From: a virus
Direction: 5' to 3' (one strand)
Virus record (IMG/VR): IMGVR_UViG_3300021376_000069
Coordinates: 1 to 56,547 of that record
Length of the DNA: 56,547 nucleotides
Part shown: positions 17,536 to 25,662 of the stretch, one piece after another
Layout of the letters: each line of letters starts with the position of its first letter
How positions within the stretch are numbered: the stretch's first letter is position 1
Notes under the pieces: model-generated
Database searches by the model: none
What the model was told of the DNA's origin: nothing
Seen by the model: only the letters and a program-made list of their open reading frames with translations
Translations under genes and position numbers: made by a program

Positions 17536-20500
17536 ATGCAGCAAGTAACTATTAAGGGGATTTTTGACCCCATATACGACCGCAACGTAAGTTTGGGTCG
17601 TGACATTCTAGCTTTGGCGTTAAAAAACGTTAAAGCAATTGCTTCAACCCAAGCCAAGGTTCAAACCAAGGCTAATTTCAAGATTAAAGCTAAGGTTAAA
17701 ACCAAGGTCCAAGCAGAAGTCGTACGCGCTGAAAGAGCTGCAGCTAAGGCTAAAGCTCGTAAGGGTTATGATGTAGCTAGAGCCGCTCTCTGTTACCTAT
17801 TAGGTGGCGGAAAGATTTTCAAAGACACTTTAGAAGCAGCAAGACTGTTTCTAAGAGGTGGAGTTGAAGCTCTCGGCTTGAATGGCATGCCCAGTAACGA
17901 TGCTGGTGTTTATTATGCCTCGAGCTTGAATGCTGTACAAATGGTGTTGGCTGAGAAAATCGGTTTACTCAGCAGACCAGGGAAAGCCTTAAGCTCTGCA
18001 GCAAATTATGATCAATATCGTGATTTATTGGAGAAGGTAATTCATGATGCTTTTCCTAAGAACGGGTTACAGCTTGATGAAGTCCAAATGAAAAGGGAAT
18101 GGTTTAAGAATCTAACTGGCACTGCCGATTTAGATTCTGCTATCGGAGACTTTTTGGATGATGCAAGAAGAGCTGTCATGAGTCTAGATTGGGTGGGTCT
18201 GGATAATGGGGGGCTTGCGGTAAGAGTGAGTGGTCGTTTGATTACGGTGCTCAAACCACAAGTCAACTCCTTAAGGAGAAAGAGCGAGAGCAAGGTTTCG
18301 AAGGCTGGGAGCTCTATTAAGTTCGATCAAACGAACAATAGAGATGGTTCTCAGCTAATTGGAGAGTTAGTGGTGCTCCCAACTGGAGTTAAGAGTGAAA
18401 CAAAAGCTGAAGGTTATGTAACTGAATCAAACAGCGACACAACCTTTGGTGTAATCACAAAGGTAAACTCAAGCTGGAATTCCAGTTTATTCCCTCTTTG
18501 TGAGGCGTTTGGAATTCAAATTGACCCAATCAAAGACGTAATTAAGATTACGTCTAAGGACCTGACGGAGGGTAACAAATCTAGAGCAAACGAAGGTTTG
18601 TTGGCTTTAGGCTACCTTCCTGTTACGGAAGGTGTTTATCTAAGGGAAGAAATTTGGGAAAAAGTAATGGGTGTCTTTGCTAAAGTATTTGGTGAGCTCA
18701 AAGATATAAGAAGCTATGGTAGGAGCTTCATAAGCACCCCAGCCTTGACGGCGTTCAAGGAGTATCAAAACATCCCAGTATTCCTTGCTGGTGATGATTT
18801 GCTGGGGTGGGAAGGGAATGATGGTGCTGGGTTGGTAACCGCAGGTACCATCATGGATAAGGGTTTCCAATTTAGATATATTGGAAATGGGCGGTTCGGT
18901 AAGGGATTAATTGCTAGATCCCATTATTTAGTGAAGGAACTGGAAGGAAAGTATAGCTTGGTAAGCTACAAAGATGATCTTAAACCAAGCGAATTCAATA
19001 AGATTCAAGAGTGGTTAAGCGATCTCGCTTGCTCAACTGGGTATTCAATAGAAAGTGAAAATGGGGGGACTTATCATAAGGCATTAATTCTAACGCCTTC
19101 AACCCTCAAGGGAATCAATAAAAAGATTCCCAAAGGTGGAGAATTTTTCCAAGGGGATGTGAATAGATTGACAACGATTATCGGCAAGGATGCTGATAAG
19201 CAAAAAACTAGTAATAACTGGCAAATCGCTCAGCTATTACAAGCGTTGTCAAACCCCTCTCAGGATAAGGGATTTCTTCAGTTGAAGGATCATTTCTTTA
19301 AGGCCTTGGATAAAAAGGTAGGAAAGGCGATTGAGAAAGGGTTAAATTTGAGGGACAAAGGTGGCAACATGGATCTAATCCAATTGGCCACTTTTTTCAG
19401 CAGTGAGAAATATGCTCATCTGTTGAATACCTTCAATACCAAGGCCGAAAGTCGTTATGTCAACATGATGACGTTCGGTGGGGATGGTGTCTATGGAAAT
19501 GGTGTGATCCTAAAAGCATTCAGCAACGCTCACAAGGATAAGCTGGTGCTTAACAGCGTGTTAACACGCACGCCAAACCAAGATAGTCAATCTGTCCAGC
19601 TGCAGGATAAAATCAATCCGGCTAAGTTGAGAGAGGTTCTGGATAGGTTAAAGCTGAATGGTTGGAACCGTAGCACATTAAAGACCTCAGAGGAGATTGA
19701 GGTAATCAATAAAGTACTTGGCAATTGGAGTGCTGAGGAATGTGATAGATTCTTAGAGTTTTTCAAGAATGTAATATCACCCCAAATCAAGGATGGTTTG
19801 ATTTGGGTCTCCAGTAATCTGCAAGGTATGATTACAGGAGATAATGATGGCGATAGAGATATCATTACTGATGACCCCTTATGGATTGCCATGGGAGAAC
19901 TGATAGCTCTCAATACGGATGAGCGTCCGGTGAAGGAGAGCTTAAAGGCCTTTGTGCTTAAAGCAAAGGTCATACATGGGGATGGTAACGAGGTCGAATT
20001 GATGGTGGGAATGATGGATGATGAAAGTAGGAAGCCTGAACTTCTGAAATGTCTCAACTATCTGACTGCTAAAAATAGTGGTCAATTGAATGTAGGAGCA
20101 ATCACAAATGGTGCTGCGATAGCAACCACCTATTTTGATCCTATATTTGATGAGGATGGGACGTTTAGGATGAAGGAATGGGTAAGAAGATACTTCTTTA
20201 CTTGTTTCGACATTCAGCAAGTAAGTATCGACAGGCAGAAATATGCCTATGTCATCCCGTCGTTGAGATACTTCCATCTCAATAAGGGTTTTTATCTACT
20301 TGATAATGGGAATGCCTTAATCATCCCAGGGTTAAGCTTTGTACCTGCGGGTATGCACAAGCTCAAACAAGTCCAGGGTGGACTTAAGGATGAGACGGAG
20401 GCAATCGAATTTTTCAAGAAGGAATTTGGAAATTTTGAAGATGGCATAGAACATATGCCAGATCTAGAGCTGGGTGCAAAGCAAGTACAGATCACGGACC

Positions 20501-23067
20501 CCGTGCAAGGGTTTAGCGTGATTGGTGTGTACACATGGGCGCAATTTGTGCTCATGAGCTTCAAGCTTTGCGAAGCTCTAGGCGTGGATGAAATGAAATG
20601 GGGAGAGGTGTATGAGAAGCTCCTGACATCGCAAGATTTTGTTGGTTTCTTTAACGCAGATGGCAGGGATAAAGCAGGGCTTGCAACAAACTTAATTACT
20701 CTCTTGGATGATTTAGTAGAGGTAAATGATCCTGCAAAGTCTTTGTTGGAGTTAACCCTAATCAGCAAAAAGGATATGTTGGGGTGGTTGGATGACGCAA
20801 ATGCTATAAATCGTCCAGCACATATGCAACTCATCAAAGACAAAATTGATGGGATTGTGTTAAGTGCCTTGGATGATTGTAATATCAAAGCTCCTGATGT
20901 CAAGGACTTAGAAGCAGCGTTCCATACCGCTATAGGATCTCAATATGAGAGTTTAAGCTTCATCACCAACTATGAGGGTCATCAGATTGATCCTCAAGCC
21001 CACATGCGTGTCTTTAGTGATGCGCTAGCTAAGGCCAAAGAGGTCATGGCAAGAGAGGCAGAGGGTACTGCACAGAGCGTGAGGAAGCAGAGCTCTGCAG
21101 ATAGCAGTACTAAGGTCCTCTCTAAGGTAGCCAGCGCCTTTGGTGAAGCCTGGTATTTGGGTGGAGAGAGGGTAAGTGAGGAGGAGAAGGTGATGCAGAG
21201 TTTCTCTAATAGTGTCTCGAAAGCACTATTGAACTCACAGGTCAATACAGCTAGCCGTAAGGATTATCTGGATAGATTTGAAGAAGCTGTTCAAAAGACA
21301 GCTTCTCACGTCGTACTTAACGCAAATAAGTATGATAATGTGGGTGAGTTTATTGCATTCCTTGCGGAATGCATGGAGGCAATTGGAGAAGCAAGAACCA
21401 ATACAGATCGTTTAGATTTTCATGGTGAAAACCTAAAGGTGGATCTTATTGCTTTCTTCAATAAGCTGAACATGCATTCCGACCTCAAAACCCAAATAAA
21501 TGCCTTATACAACCAGGTGTTTAAGAAGGGAGTAGAGGCTCTTTGGGACGGGATGGGGGACAAGGAAAAGGCTGTTCAAATTCTGGGACTTAAGCCAGGC
21601 ACCAACCCAAGCTTTGATCAAAAGCTCTATTTGGTAAAGTTTAGTGCTTCGTATCAATTCTTTGAGAACAGCCTGGCTGTAATCAACAGATTGTATAAAG
21701 CAATAAGCTTTTATCCATCTGATTCTTCCTTGAAGGATAAGATGAAAGCTACAGTGCTGAGAAGCATTAAAAGCTTTGATAGAAACGCAAACCAATGGGT
21801 TGATGAGTTGGTAGTTGCTCCTGTAGCTGATTTCCAGCTCCCATTGGAATTCTGGGCTGAAAAGTTGATGGTTCTGCTTAACAGTGGAATCAATATCAAC
21901 TTGAGGCTTAAGAAAGCTAAAAGGATCAAGACCCTAGATAACGGATATGATTTTTTCAAGAGTGATGATTGGGTCATGTACTCAAGCGTCATGCTGAAGT
22001 ATCTGTCTGCTTTGGGGATTGATGTAAACCAATACCTCAGGACCGACCTAGAAATAGGTTTTGGTCATGTTTGGGGTTTAGCGGATTACCTCACTCTCTT
22101 ACTAGGAGAGGCTGATACCAAGGGGAAGTTGGTAGGACATGCAGATGCAGCCGATGAGGCCGCCATTCAAGATATCTTTAAATCCAAAGGCTTAAATCTA
22201 GATGAATATCGAAAGGCGCTTAATGTGCTCAAAGATAGCTCATTTAGCTTAAGTGGTGAGTGGAACCAAAAGATGAAAAATGGCGGAGAGACCCTTGTCG
22301 CAAATGAAATGTATGTTGCGTTTCCTCTGATGTTAGTCAATAGCTTGGTTAAAAAATCAAGGAGAGATTCCAAACTTGACATCATGGATTATAATTATAC
22401 CACAGCGTTGCGTGTTTCATTACACAATGCGTTGGGGGTAGAAATGGATAATTCAAGTGTTGGTGGGAATCAAGTTGATTTCGACCGAGTCCTAAAGGCT
22501 TTGTGGCCAGATAGAGTCCAGGAAGTCCTGGAATACTCTGGTTTTGGCCGTATTGCGTTTAGCAATTATCAGCCAAAAGAGTATATCTATGGCGGGTACC
22601 AGGTTGCTAGGTCTGTTGGTAAAGTCTTTGGTAAGGTCGCACAGGAGAAAACAGCTTACCAAAAGCTGAAAGAATCCAGACCTGTCGGGGGTTACGACCG
22701 CATAGAGTACCAAGAGGAGTGGACCATGCAGACGCTCTTTGAAGCTCTAGCCCCTGAAGTACTTGAGAGTAACAAAAATTACAATCAAGACAAAAAGGGT
22801 TTAGTCTCTCTACTAGGTGTGATGTTGCTACAAAGCGATTTCATTACCTTAACAGAGATTGCCTTAGGGCTCAATAAGTTTGACGGTTCTGAAAGTCTTG
22901 TCGATCCATGTTATTTCAGCTTGTACAGAAAAATCTCCAACAGAGATTTTCGAAGTTTACTGGCTTTGATTAAATATGGACAGCAAGGCAATAAGACCTT
23001 AAGCAAGTGGAATCTTCAGGTAAACCCAAAGCTTGACATCAAAGGCTTACTAAAAGCCTTCAATTAA
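17536..23067 (+). CDS. Giant RNA-polymerase-like (double-psi beta-barrel) protein
   Basis: 1843 aa with RBS ATAAGGAGATTACCATG. RTPNQDSQS (from Arg678) followed about 90 residues later by GDNDGDRD (Asp769, Asp771, Asp773) mirrors the R-x-P...S and catalytic DxDGD motifs of beta-prime-type barrels in YonO, QDE-1 and crAss-like phage polymerases. An upstream GRFGKG (Lys456) could be the beta-like barrel lysine. The N-terminus is basic and Ala/Lys-rich. No second polymerase subunit is visible, so this may be a single-chain enzyme. It most likely transcribes phage genes, possibly from the TGACGAGACG units; an RNA-templated activity cannot be excluded. Confidence 0.65.
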   Translation: MQQVTIKGIFDPIYDRNVSLGRDILALALKNVKAIASTQAKVQTKANFKIKAKVKTKVQAEVVRAERAAAKAKARKGYDVARAALCYLLGGGKIFKDTLEAARLFLRGGVEALGLNGMPSNDAGVYYASSLNAVQMVLAEKIGLLSRPGKALSSAANYDQYRDLLEKVIHDAFPKNGLQLDEVQMKREWFKNLTGTADLDSAIGDFLDDARRAVMSLDWVGLDNGGLAVRVSGRLITVLKPQVNSLRRKSESKVSKAGSSIKFDQTNNRDGSQLIGELVVLPTGVKSETKAEGYVTESNSDTTFGVITKVNSSWNSSLFPLCEAFGIQIDPIKDVIKITSKDLTEGNKSRANEGLLALGYLPVTEGVYLREEIWEKVMGVFAKVFGELKDIRSYGRSFISTPALTAFKEYQNIPVFLAGDDLLGWEGNDGAGLVTAGTIMDKGFQFRYIGNGRFGKGLIARSHYLVKELEGKYSLVSYKDDLKPSEFNKIQEWLSDLACSTGYSIESENGGTYHKALILTPSTLKGINKKIPKGGEFFQGDVNRLTTIIGKDADKQKTSNNWQIAQLLQALSNPSQDKGFLQLKDHFFKALDKKVGKAIEKGLNLRDKGGNMDLIQLATFFSSEKYAHLLNTFNTKAESRYVNMMTFGGDGVYGNGVILKAFSNAHKDKLVLNSVLTRTPNQDSQSVQLQDKINPAKLREVLDRLKLNGWNRSTLKTSEEIEVINKVLGNWSAEECDRFLEFFKNVISPQIKDGLIWVSSNLQGMITGDNDGDRDIITDDPLWIAMGELIALNTDERPVKESLKAFVLKAKVIHGDGNEVELMVGMMDDESRKPELLKCLNYLTAKNSGQLNVGAITNGAAIATTYFDPIFDEDGTFRMKEWVRRYFFTCFDIQQVSIDRQKYAYVIPSLRYFHLNKGFYLLDNGNALIIPGLSFVPAGMHKLKQVQGGLKDETEAIEFFKKEFGNFEDGIEHMPDLELGAKQVQITDPVQGFSVIGVYTWAQFVLMSFKLCEALGVDEMKWGEVYEKLLTSQDFVGFFNADGRDKAGLATNLITLLDDLVEVNDPAKSLLELTLISKKDMLGWLDDANAINRPAHMQLIKDKIDGIVLSALDDCNIKAPDVKDLEAAFHTAIGSQYESLSFITNYEGHQIDPQAHMRVFSDALAKAKEVMAREAEGTAQSVRKQSSADSSTKVLSKVASAFGEAWYLGGERVSEEEKVMQSFSNSVSKALLNSQVNTASRKDYLDRFEEAVQKTASHVVLNANKYDNVGEFIAFLAECMEAIGEARTNTDRLDFHGENLKVDLIAFFNKLNMHSDLKTQINALYNQVFKKGVEALWDGMGDKEKAVQILGLKPGTNPSFDQKLYLVKFSASYQFFENSLAVINRLYKAISFYPSDSSLKDKMKATVLRSIKSFDRNANQWVDELVVAPVADFQLPLEFWAEKLMVLLNSGININLRLKKAKRIKTLDNGYDFFKSDDWVMYSSVMLKYLSALGIDVNQYLRTDLEIGFGHVWGLADYLTLLLGEADTKGKLVGHADAADEAAIQDIFKSKGLNLDEYRKALNVLKDSSFSLSGEWNQKMKNGGETLVANEMYVAFPLMLVNSLVKKSRRDSKLDIMDYNYTTALRVSLHNALGVEMDNSSVGGNQVDFDRVLKALWPDRVQEVLEYSGFGRIAFSNYQPKEYIYGGYQVARSVGKVFGKVAQEKTAYQKLKESRPVGGYDRIEYQEEWTMQTLFEALAPEVLESNKNYNQDKKGLVSLLGVMLLQSDFITLTEIALGLNKFDGSESLVDPCYFSLYRKISNRDFRSLLALIKYGQQGNKTLSKWNLQVNPKLDIKGLLKAFN

Positions 23068-23083
23068 CAATTAACACAAAACC

Positions 23084-23146
23084 CCCACATCGGGGCTACT
23101 AAAGTGAATAGTTTAAGCTAATCATTTTAAAAGTCCCGTATGTGGG
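23084..23146 (+). promoter_or_regulatory. Long hairpin before the ribosome binding site of the next gene
   Basis: CCCACAT (23084-23090) pairs ATGTGGG (23140-23146), continuing after one bulged T as CGGGG with TCCCG. An inner AAAGTGA/TCATTTT helix caps it. The hairpin ends at the GAGAAAGG ribosome binding site of the gene at 23159, so it could gate translation or protect an RNA end. This boundary has no hammerhead. Confidence 0.5.
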
Positions 23147-23158
23147 AGAAAGGTATTT

Positions 23159-23617
23159 ATGGACCTAAATGAATACAAAGCTTTCCTAGATGAGCTTAAA
23201 CAACTAGGGGTTGAAGAATATATCATGGCGGATATCTTGTTCGAAAAAGGATACACTTCACCGTATCAGTTGGCACGTGCTGGTGTGTCAAGCGCGATTA
23301 TACATGGAGTGAGGATTCTTATGTCACAAAAGGCTGCTAGCCAAACTGGCAGTCAGATAAATGTTACTATTGGGAATATTTATGTTCTTGATGGTAAGAC
23401 TGACCTCAAAACAATGCTGGCTTTAGCTGGTATCAATGGGGTTGACCCAAAGCAGATAACTTCCTCGCCAAAAGTATCTGTTAAAGCTACCCCGGTAACA
23501 CCAACTCCTAGCACAGTGGTGATACCTCCCCTCAAAGCTCCTGCTACATCTAATAAGTTCGCAAACCTCTCCAACGATGACGATGAGGATGATGAGACTG
23601 ATTATGATGACAATTAA
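23159..23617 (+). CDS. Small protein with acidic tail downstream of RNAP-like gene
   Basis: 152 aa. A helical N-terminus (DLNEYKAFLDELKQLGVEE) is followed by a middle Pro/Thr/Val linker and an extremely acidic tail (NDDDEDDETDYDD). Acidic tails of this sort occur in DNA mimics, ssDNA-binding proteins and polymerase accessory factors. Its place immediately after the RNAP-like gene makes a polymerase partner plausible, but no family is recognised. Ribozyme D begins within the last codons. Confidence 0.65.
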   Translation: MDLNEYKAFLDELKQLGVEEYIMADILFEKGYTSPYQLARAGVSSAIIHGVRILMSQKAASQTGSQINVTIGNIYVLDGKTDLKTMLALAGINGVDPKQITSSPKVSVKATPVTPTPSTVVIPPLKAPATSNKFANLSNDDDEDDETDYDDN

Positions 23618-23688
23618 CGAAAGGAACTGATGAGCCTCCCGGGAGTGGGAGGCGAAACCTAGGGCTAACCCCCGATGGTCTTCCATTG
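23611..23688 (+). ncRNA. Hammerhead ribozyme D, type I
   Basis: Core CTGATGA 23627-23633 and GAA 23654-23656. Stem II GCCTCCC/GGGAGGC (7 bp). Stem III starts ACC (23657-23659) and returns at GGT with GGG/CCC inside. Stem I is open: GGAA (23623-23626) with TTCC (23681-23684), plus CAAT with ATTG across a bulge. Cleavage is expected after C23680. The stop codon of the preceding gene (23615-23617) lies inside stem I, so translation and folding would compete. Confidence 0.88.
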
Positions 23689-23711
23689 CTCCAACCCTTT
23701 TTATACACATA

Positions 23712-23758
23712 CTATAGTGTTTCGATGCGGACTCCGCCTGAAGAAAACTCCACTATAG
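23712..23758 (+). ncRNA. Unassigned structured RNA upstream of 23797 gene
   Basis: CTATAGTG (23712-23719) pairs CACTATAG (23751-23758). Inside is GCGG/CCGC (23727-23730, 23734-23737) with an ACT loop, then CTGAAGA. CTGAAGA fits the CUGANGA half of a hammerhead, but there is no stem II or GAAA in register, so it is not called one. It occupies the leader between ribozyme D and the next gene. Confidence 0.4.
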
Positions 23759-23796
23759 CAGATGGTATTCTAACACTTTTTTAAAGGAGTATAAAT

Positions 23797-24168
23797 ATGT
23801 TAGACACAGACAGTTTACTAGACGCCGCCCAGAAAGCTACTCTTGATATTCTTCCCGATGATCAAAAAGCAGTAATCAAGGCACTGTTAACAACGCAAGC
23901 CCAACTACAAGCCAGGAATTTAATTCTCGGTGAGTTCAGCAAGGCAACGGCACTGGCACTTCCCTATGGGAAGGAAGTCAAGGCTTTAACGCATATTGTT
24001 AATACGCAAGCGGACCTAGCCACGCTAAGTGATTTTATCACAAAAGCAATGGCTTTAGGTTGTGGCTTCTCGCTAGTTATCCAAGCACCCCAAGGTGATT
24101 TGTTCCAGAAATGGAATAAAGATATCCACAAAGGTGTAGTTGGACTAAAATCCGAGCTTAGTAAGTAA
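23797..24168 (+). CDS. Unknown small helical protein
   Basis: 123 aa starting MLDTDSLLDAAQKATL with RBS TTAAAGGAGTATAAAT. Alanine- and leucine-rich helices throughout (IKALLTTQAQLQARNLILGE; FITKAMALGCGFSLVI). No catalytic motif or membrane segment recognised. It is the last gene before an intrinsic terminator and thus probably ends the RNAP-like transcription unit. Confidence 0.65.
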   Translation: MLDTDSLLDAAQKATLDILPDDQKAVIKALLTTQAQLQARNLILGEFSKATALALPYGKEVKALTHIVNTQADLATLSDFITKAMALGCGFSLVIQAPQGDLFQKWNKDIHKGVVGLKSELSK

Positions 24169-24176
24169 GGGTTTTT

Positions 24177-24199
24177 AGGACCGGTTAGGTTCTTTTTTT
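24177..24199 (+). terminator. Intrinsic terminator
   Basis: AGGACC and GGTTCT pair (one G-U) around a GGTTA loop and are followed by a run of seven T. It sits 9 nt after the stop of the 123-aa gene and directly before another TGACGAGACG-type element. Confidence 0.65.
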
Positions 24200-24204
24200 C
24201 TAAA

Positions 24205-24225
24205 CCTTGCAGTCGAGACGAGACG
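24205..24225 (+). promoter_or_regulatory. GACGAGACG element, copy 5
   Basis: CCTTGCAGTCGAGACGAGACG, a variant copy with TCGAGACG preceding the core, directly after a terminator. The region from here to 24338 holds hairpins CGTG/CACG (around 24264-24277) and GACCT/AGGTC (around 24291-24307) but no gene. Confidence 0.5.
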
Positions 24226-24338
24226 GCAAAAATAGAGTCTACTTGTAAAAATCAGAATACCATCCGTGGAGCTTCACGTAAAAGAGCTAGACCTTGACTC
24301 GAGGTCGTCTTAACTGTTTTGCATCAAAGGAAACTATC

Positions 24339-24479
24339 ATGTTCTATTCAATAGAAATCGCAATCAAATATTTAAGCTGTCTCCCCTACAATGTTAACAC
24401 TTCTGTTGATGTTGTATTACTCGATAAAACCTTTTGCGTTAGTAAAAGATACGCAATCATAACTGTAAAGGAAGTCTAA
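24339..24479 (+). CDS. Small protein, 46 aa
   Basis: MFYSIEIAIKYLSCLPY..., start chosen at 24339 because CAAAGGAAACTATC precedes it; an in-frame ATG at 24294 has no RBS and overlaps a leader hairpin. No domain recognised. It is followed one base later by the next small gene. Confidence 0.5.
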   Translation: MFYSIEIAIKYLSCLPYNVNTSVDVVLLDKTFCVSKRYAIITVKEV

Positions 24480-24480
24480 A

Positions 24481-24627
24481 ATGAAGTTATTTACTGTATT
24501 ATTAAATAATGGTCAGGTAGAAAGTATTAAGTGCCGCGATCAACAAATGGTTGGCGGTATTATTTCGGAGCTCACAGGTGGTGAGTTATATGTAGTTGCC
24601 ATTTTAAATGAGCAACAATTGGGCTAA
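24481..24627 (+). CDS. Small protein, 48 aa
   Basis: MKLFTVLLNNGQVESIKC..., with alternating hydrophobic strands and a QQMVGGIISEL helix. It begins one base after the previous stop, with AAAGGAAGTC as RBS. Its stop codon TAA (24625-24627) is part of stem I of ribozyme E, so the gene end and ribozyme are fused. No family recognised. Confidence 0.55.
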   Translation: MKLFTVLLNNGQVESIKCRDQQMVGGIISELTGGELYVVAILNEQQLG

Positions 24628-24675
24628 CTGATGAGTTCTTAAGAACGAAACCTAGGGTAAAACCGATGGTCTTAG
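24624..24675 (+). ncRNA. Hammerhead ribozyme E, type I
   Basis: Core CTGATGA 24628-24634 and GAA 24647-24649. Stem I CTAA (24624-24627) with TTAG (24672-24675), stem II GTTC/GAAC with TTAA loop, stem III ACC...GGT. The cut is expected after C24671 (GTC). The new 5' end would be 36 nt before the next ATG (24708), the same distance as for ribozyme G. Confidence 0.88.
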
Positions 24676-24707
24676 TATAAACACAACACAACACAAGGAG
24701 ATCAAAC

Positions 24708-24884
24708 ATGCTAAAGTTTGTTATCAGGCAATTAGAGGTACCAGATTGGGATCCTCTTAGGTGGGAAGTCGCGGTGTATAGGAATGGTGTCGAGGTGTAT
24801 AATGATATTGATACCAAGGAGAATCTCGTAGGTTTATTTGAACACTTTGTTCAGAAGGAGAATCAAAATGAGATTGGAGATTGA
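24708..24884 (+). CDS. Small protein, 58 aa
   Basis: MLKFVIRQLEVPDWDPLRW..., Trp- and Glu-rich, predicted alpha/beta. RBS ACAAGGAGATCAAAC. It resembles the following 47-aa protein (both start with hydrophobic/Glu alternation, contain WEV/WEVKV and end with a short amphipathic helix), suggesting tandem paralogs. Function unknown. Confidence 0.55.
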   Translation: MLKFVIRQLEVPDWDPLRWEVAVYRNGVEVYNDIDTKENLVGLFEHFVQKENQNEIGD

Positions 24885-25011
24885 AGTATGGGATAAGGAG
24901 CATTGGGAAGTTAAGGTTATGGATGAGAGTCAAGTCATGTATCATGACGTAATTTATTGGACTCAATTAGAGGGTTTAATTGCGGAATTGAAATTGAAAT
25001 ATAATTTTTGA
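24868..25011 (+). CDS. Small protein, 47 aa, likely paralog of the preceding gene
   Basis: MRLEIEVWDKEHWEVKVMD..., overlapping the previous gene by 17 nt in another frame, with AGAAGGAGAATCAAA as RBS. The shared WEV core and similar length support duplication with its neighbour. After it comes a 198-nt gene-free stretch with long hairpins. Confidence 0.5.
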   Translation: MRLEIEVWDKEHWEVKVMDESQVMYHDVIYWTQLEGLIAELKLKYNF

Positions 25012-25209
25012 TGGGGCGCCATTATTACGCGGTCTCTTATTGTCTGGTCTTACAATAAAAGGCTATGGTAGTCAAGTTTGATTACCAGAATAGACCTATA
25101 TATTTTTTAATATCTTGGATCGGCATCCAAGCGAAATTATACGCCGTAGACAGTGAAAGGTCGCATTAAACCTTTCTTTGTTAACAAGAGCAAAAATTAA
25201 TGCCGTCCA
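25012..25209 (+). other. Gene-free structured leader before ribozyme F
   Basis: No coding frame is supported. Visible structure: GGTA/TACC with TCAA/TTGA inside (about 25064-25088) and a perfect hairpin CTTGGAT/ATCCAAG with CGGC loop (about 25113-25130). These lie between the 47-aa gene and ribozyme F. Confidence 0.35.
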
Positions 25210-25282
25210 GCCAACTGATGAGGACGTTAAACTTAGACCCTTGAACAAGGTCGAAACCTAGGGGAAACCCGATGGTCTTGGT
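25210..25282 (+). ncRNA. Hammerhead ribozyme F, type I, with stem II insertion
   Basis: Core CTGATGA 25215-25221 and GAA 25253-25255. Stem I GCCAA (25210-25214) with TTGGT (25278-25282), stem III ACC...GGT with GGG/CCC inside, cleavage after C25277. The GACC/GGTC stem II is displaced by about 14 extra bases after CTGATGA, so this copy may fold differently or be inactive. It is followed by a strong terminator rather than a gene. Confidence 0.7.
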
Positions 25283-25312
25283 AGTTTAATAGTAGTATGT
25301 TGCTATTATTGA

Positions 25313-25340
25313 ATTGGTTTTTTAAAACCAATCTTTTTTT
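25313..25340 (+). terminator. Strong intrinsic terminator
   Basis: ATTGGTTTT (25313-25321) pairs AAAACCAAT (25324-25332), followed by C and seven T. It is the clearest terminator of the island and is followed by two GACGAGACG copies. Confidence 0.85.
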
Positions 25341-25357
25341 AAAACCCTTTCTTTTCC

Positions 25358-25381
25358 GACGAGACGTCACCTGACGAGACG
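25358..25381 (+). promoter_or_regulatory. GACGAGACG elements, copies 6-7
   Basis: GACGAGACG (25358-25366) and TGACGAGACG (25372-25381), separated by TCACC, lie between a strong terminator and the RBS AATAGGAGATTTTTAAT of the gene at 25408. Each is followed by TC, as in copy 1. Confidence 0.55.
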
Positions 25382-25407
25382 TCGCTGTACAATAGGAGAT
25401 TTTTAAT

Positions 25408-25662
25408 ATGCAAGAATTTTTAAGTTTTGTTGAGAGCCAAAAACAAGTAACAAGAAACAGAAACTCTACAAATAGCATTGTTGAGAATGTTGCCAAGCTA
25501 CTTGAAGCAAACATTACACATCTATTAAAGGATCATCATGCTATATATCAAATTTCCCCTGATCCATTAGAATATGGAAAAGTATTTATTAATAAGACAG
25601 TTTATCAAATTGTAGATACTGAAAATAGAAAAGCATTATTAATTTATAATTTATATAACTAG
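25408..25662 (+). CDS. Unknown small protein, 84 aa
   Basis: MQEFLSFVESQKQVTRNRN..., a basic helical N-terminus followed by a beta-rich C-terminus (KVFINKTVYQIVDTENRKALLIYN). No family recognised. Its TAG stop (25660-25662) ends at the first base of ribozyme G's stem I. It is a single-gene unit: element, gene, ribozyme. Confidence 0.6.
   Translation: MQEFLSFVESQKQVTRNRNSTNSIVENVAKLLEANITHLLKDHHAIYQISPDPLEYGKVFINKTVYQIVDTENRKALLIYNLYN

Noticed and set aside
19866-19875. CTGATGA inside the RNAP-like coding region
   Set aside because: No stem I, stem II or GAAA in register; it encodes part of the conserved Asp-rich segment.
20292-20903. 203-codon minus-strand frame
   Set aside because: Antisense of the RNAP-like gene, whose motifs are convincing; Ser/Leu-rich composition is typical of shadow frames.
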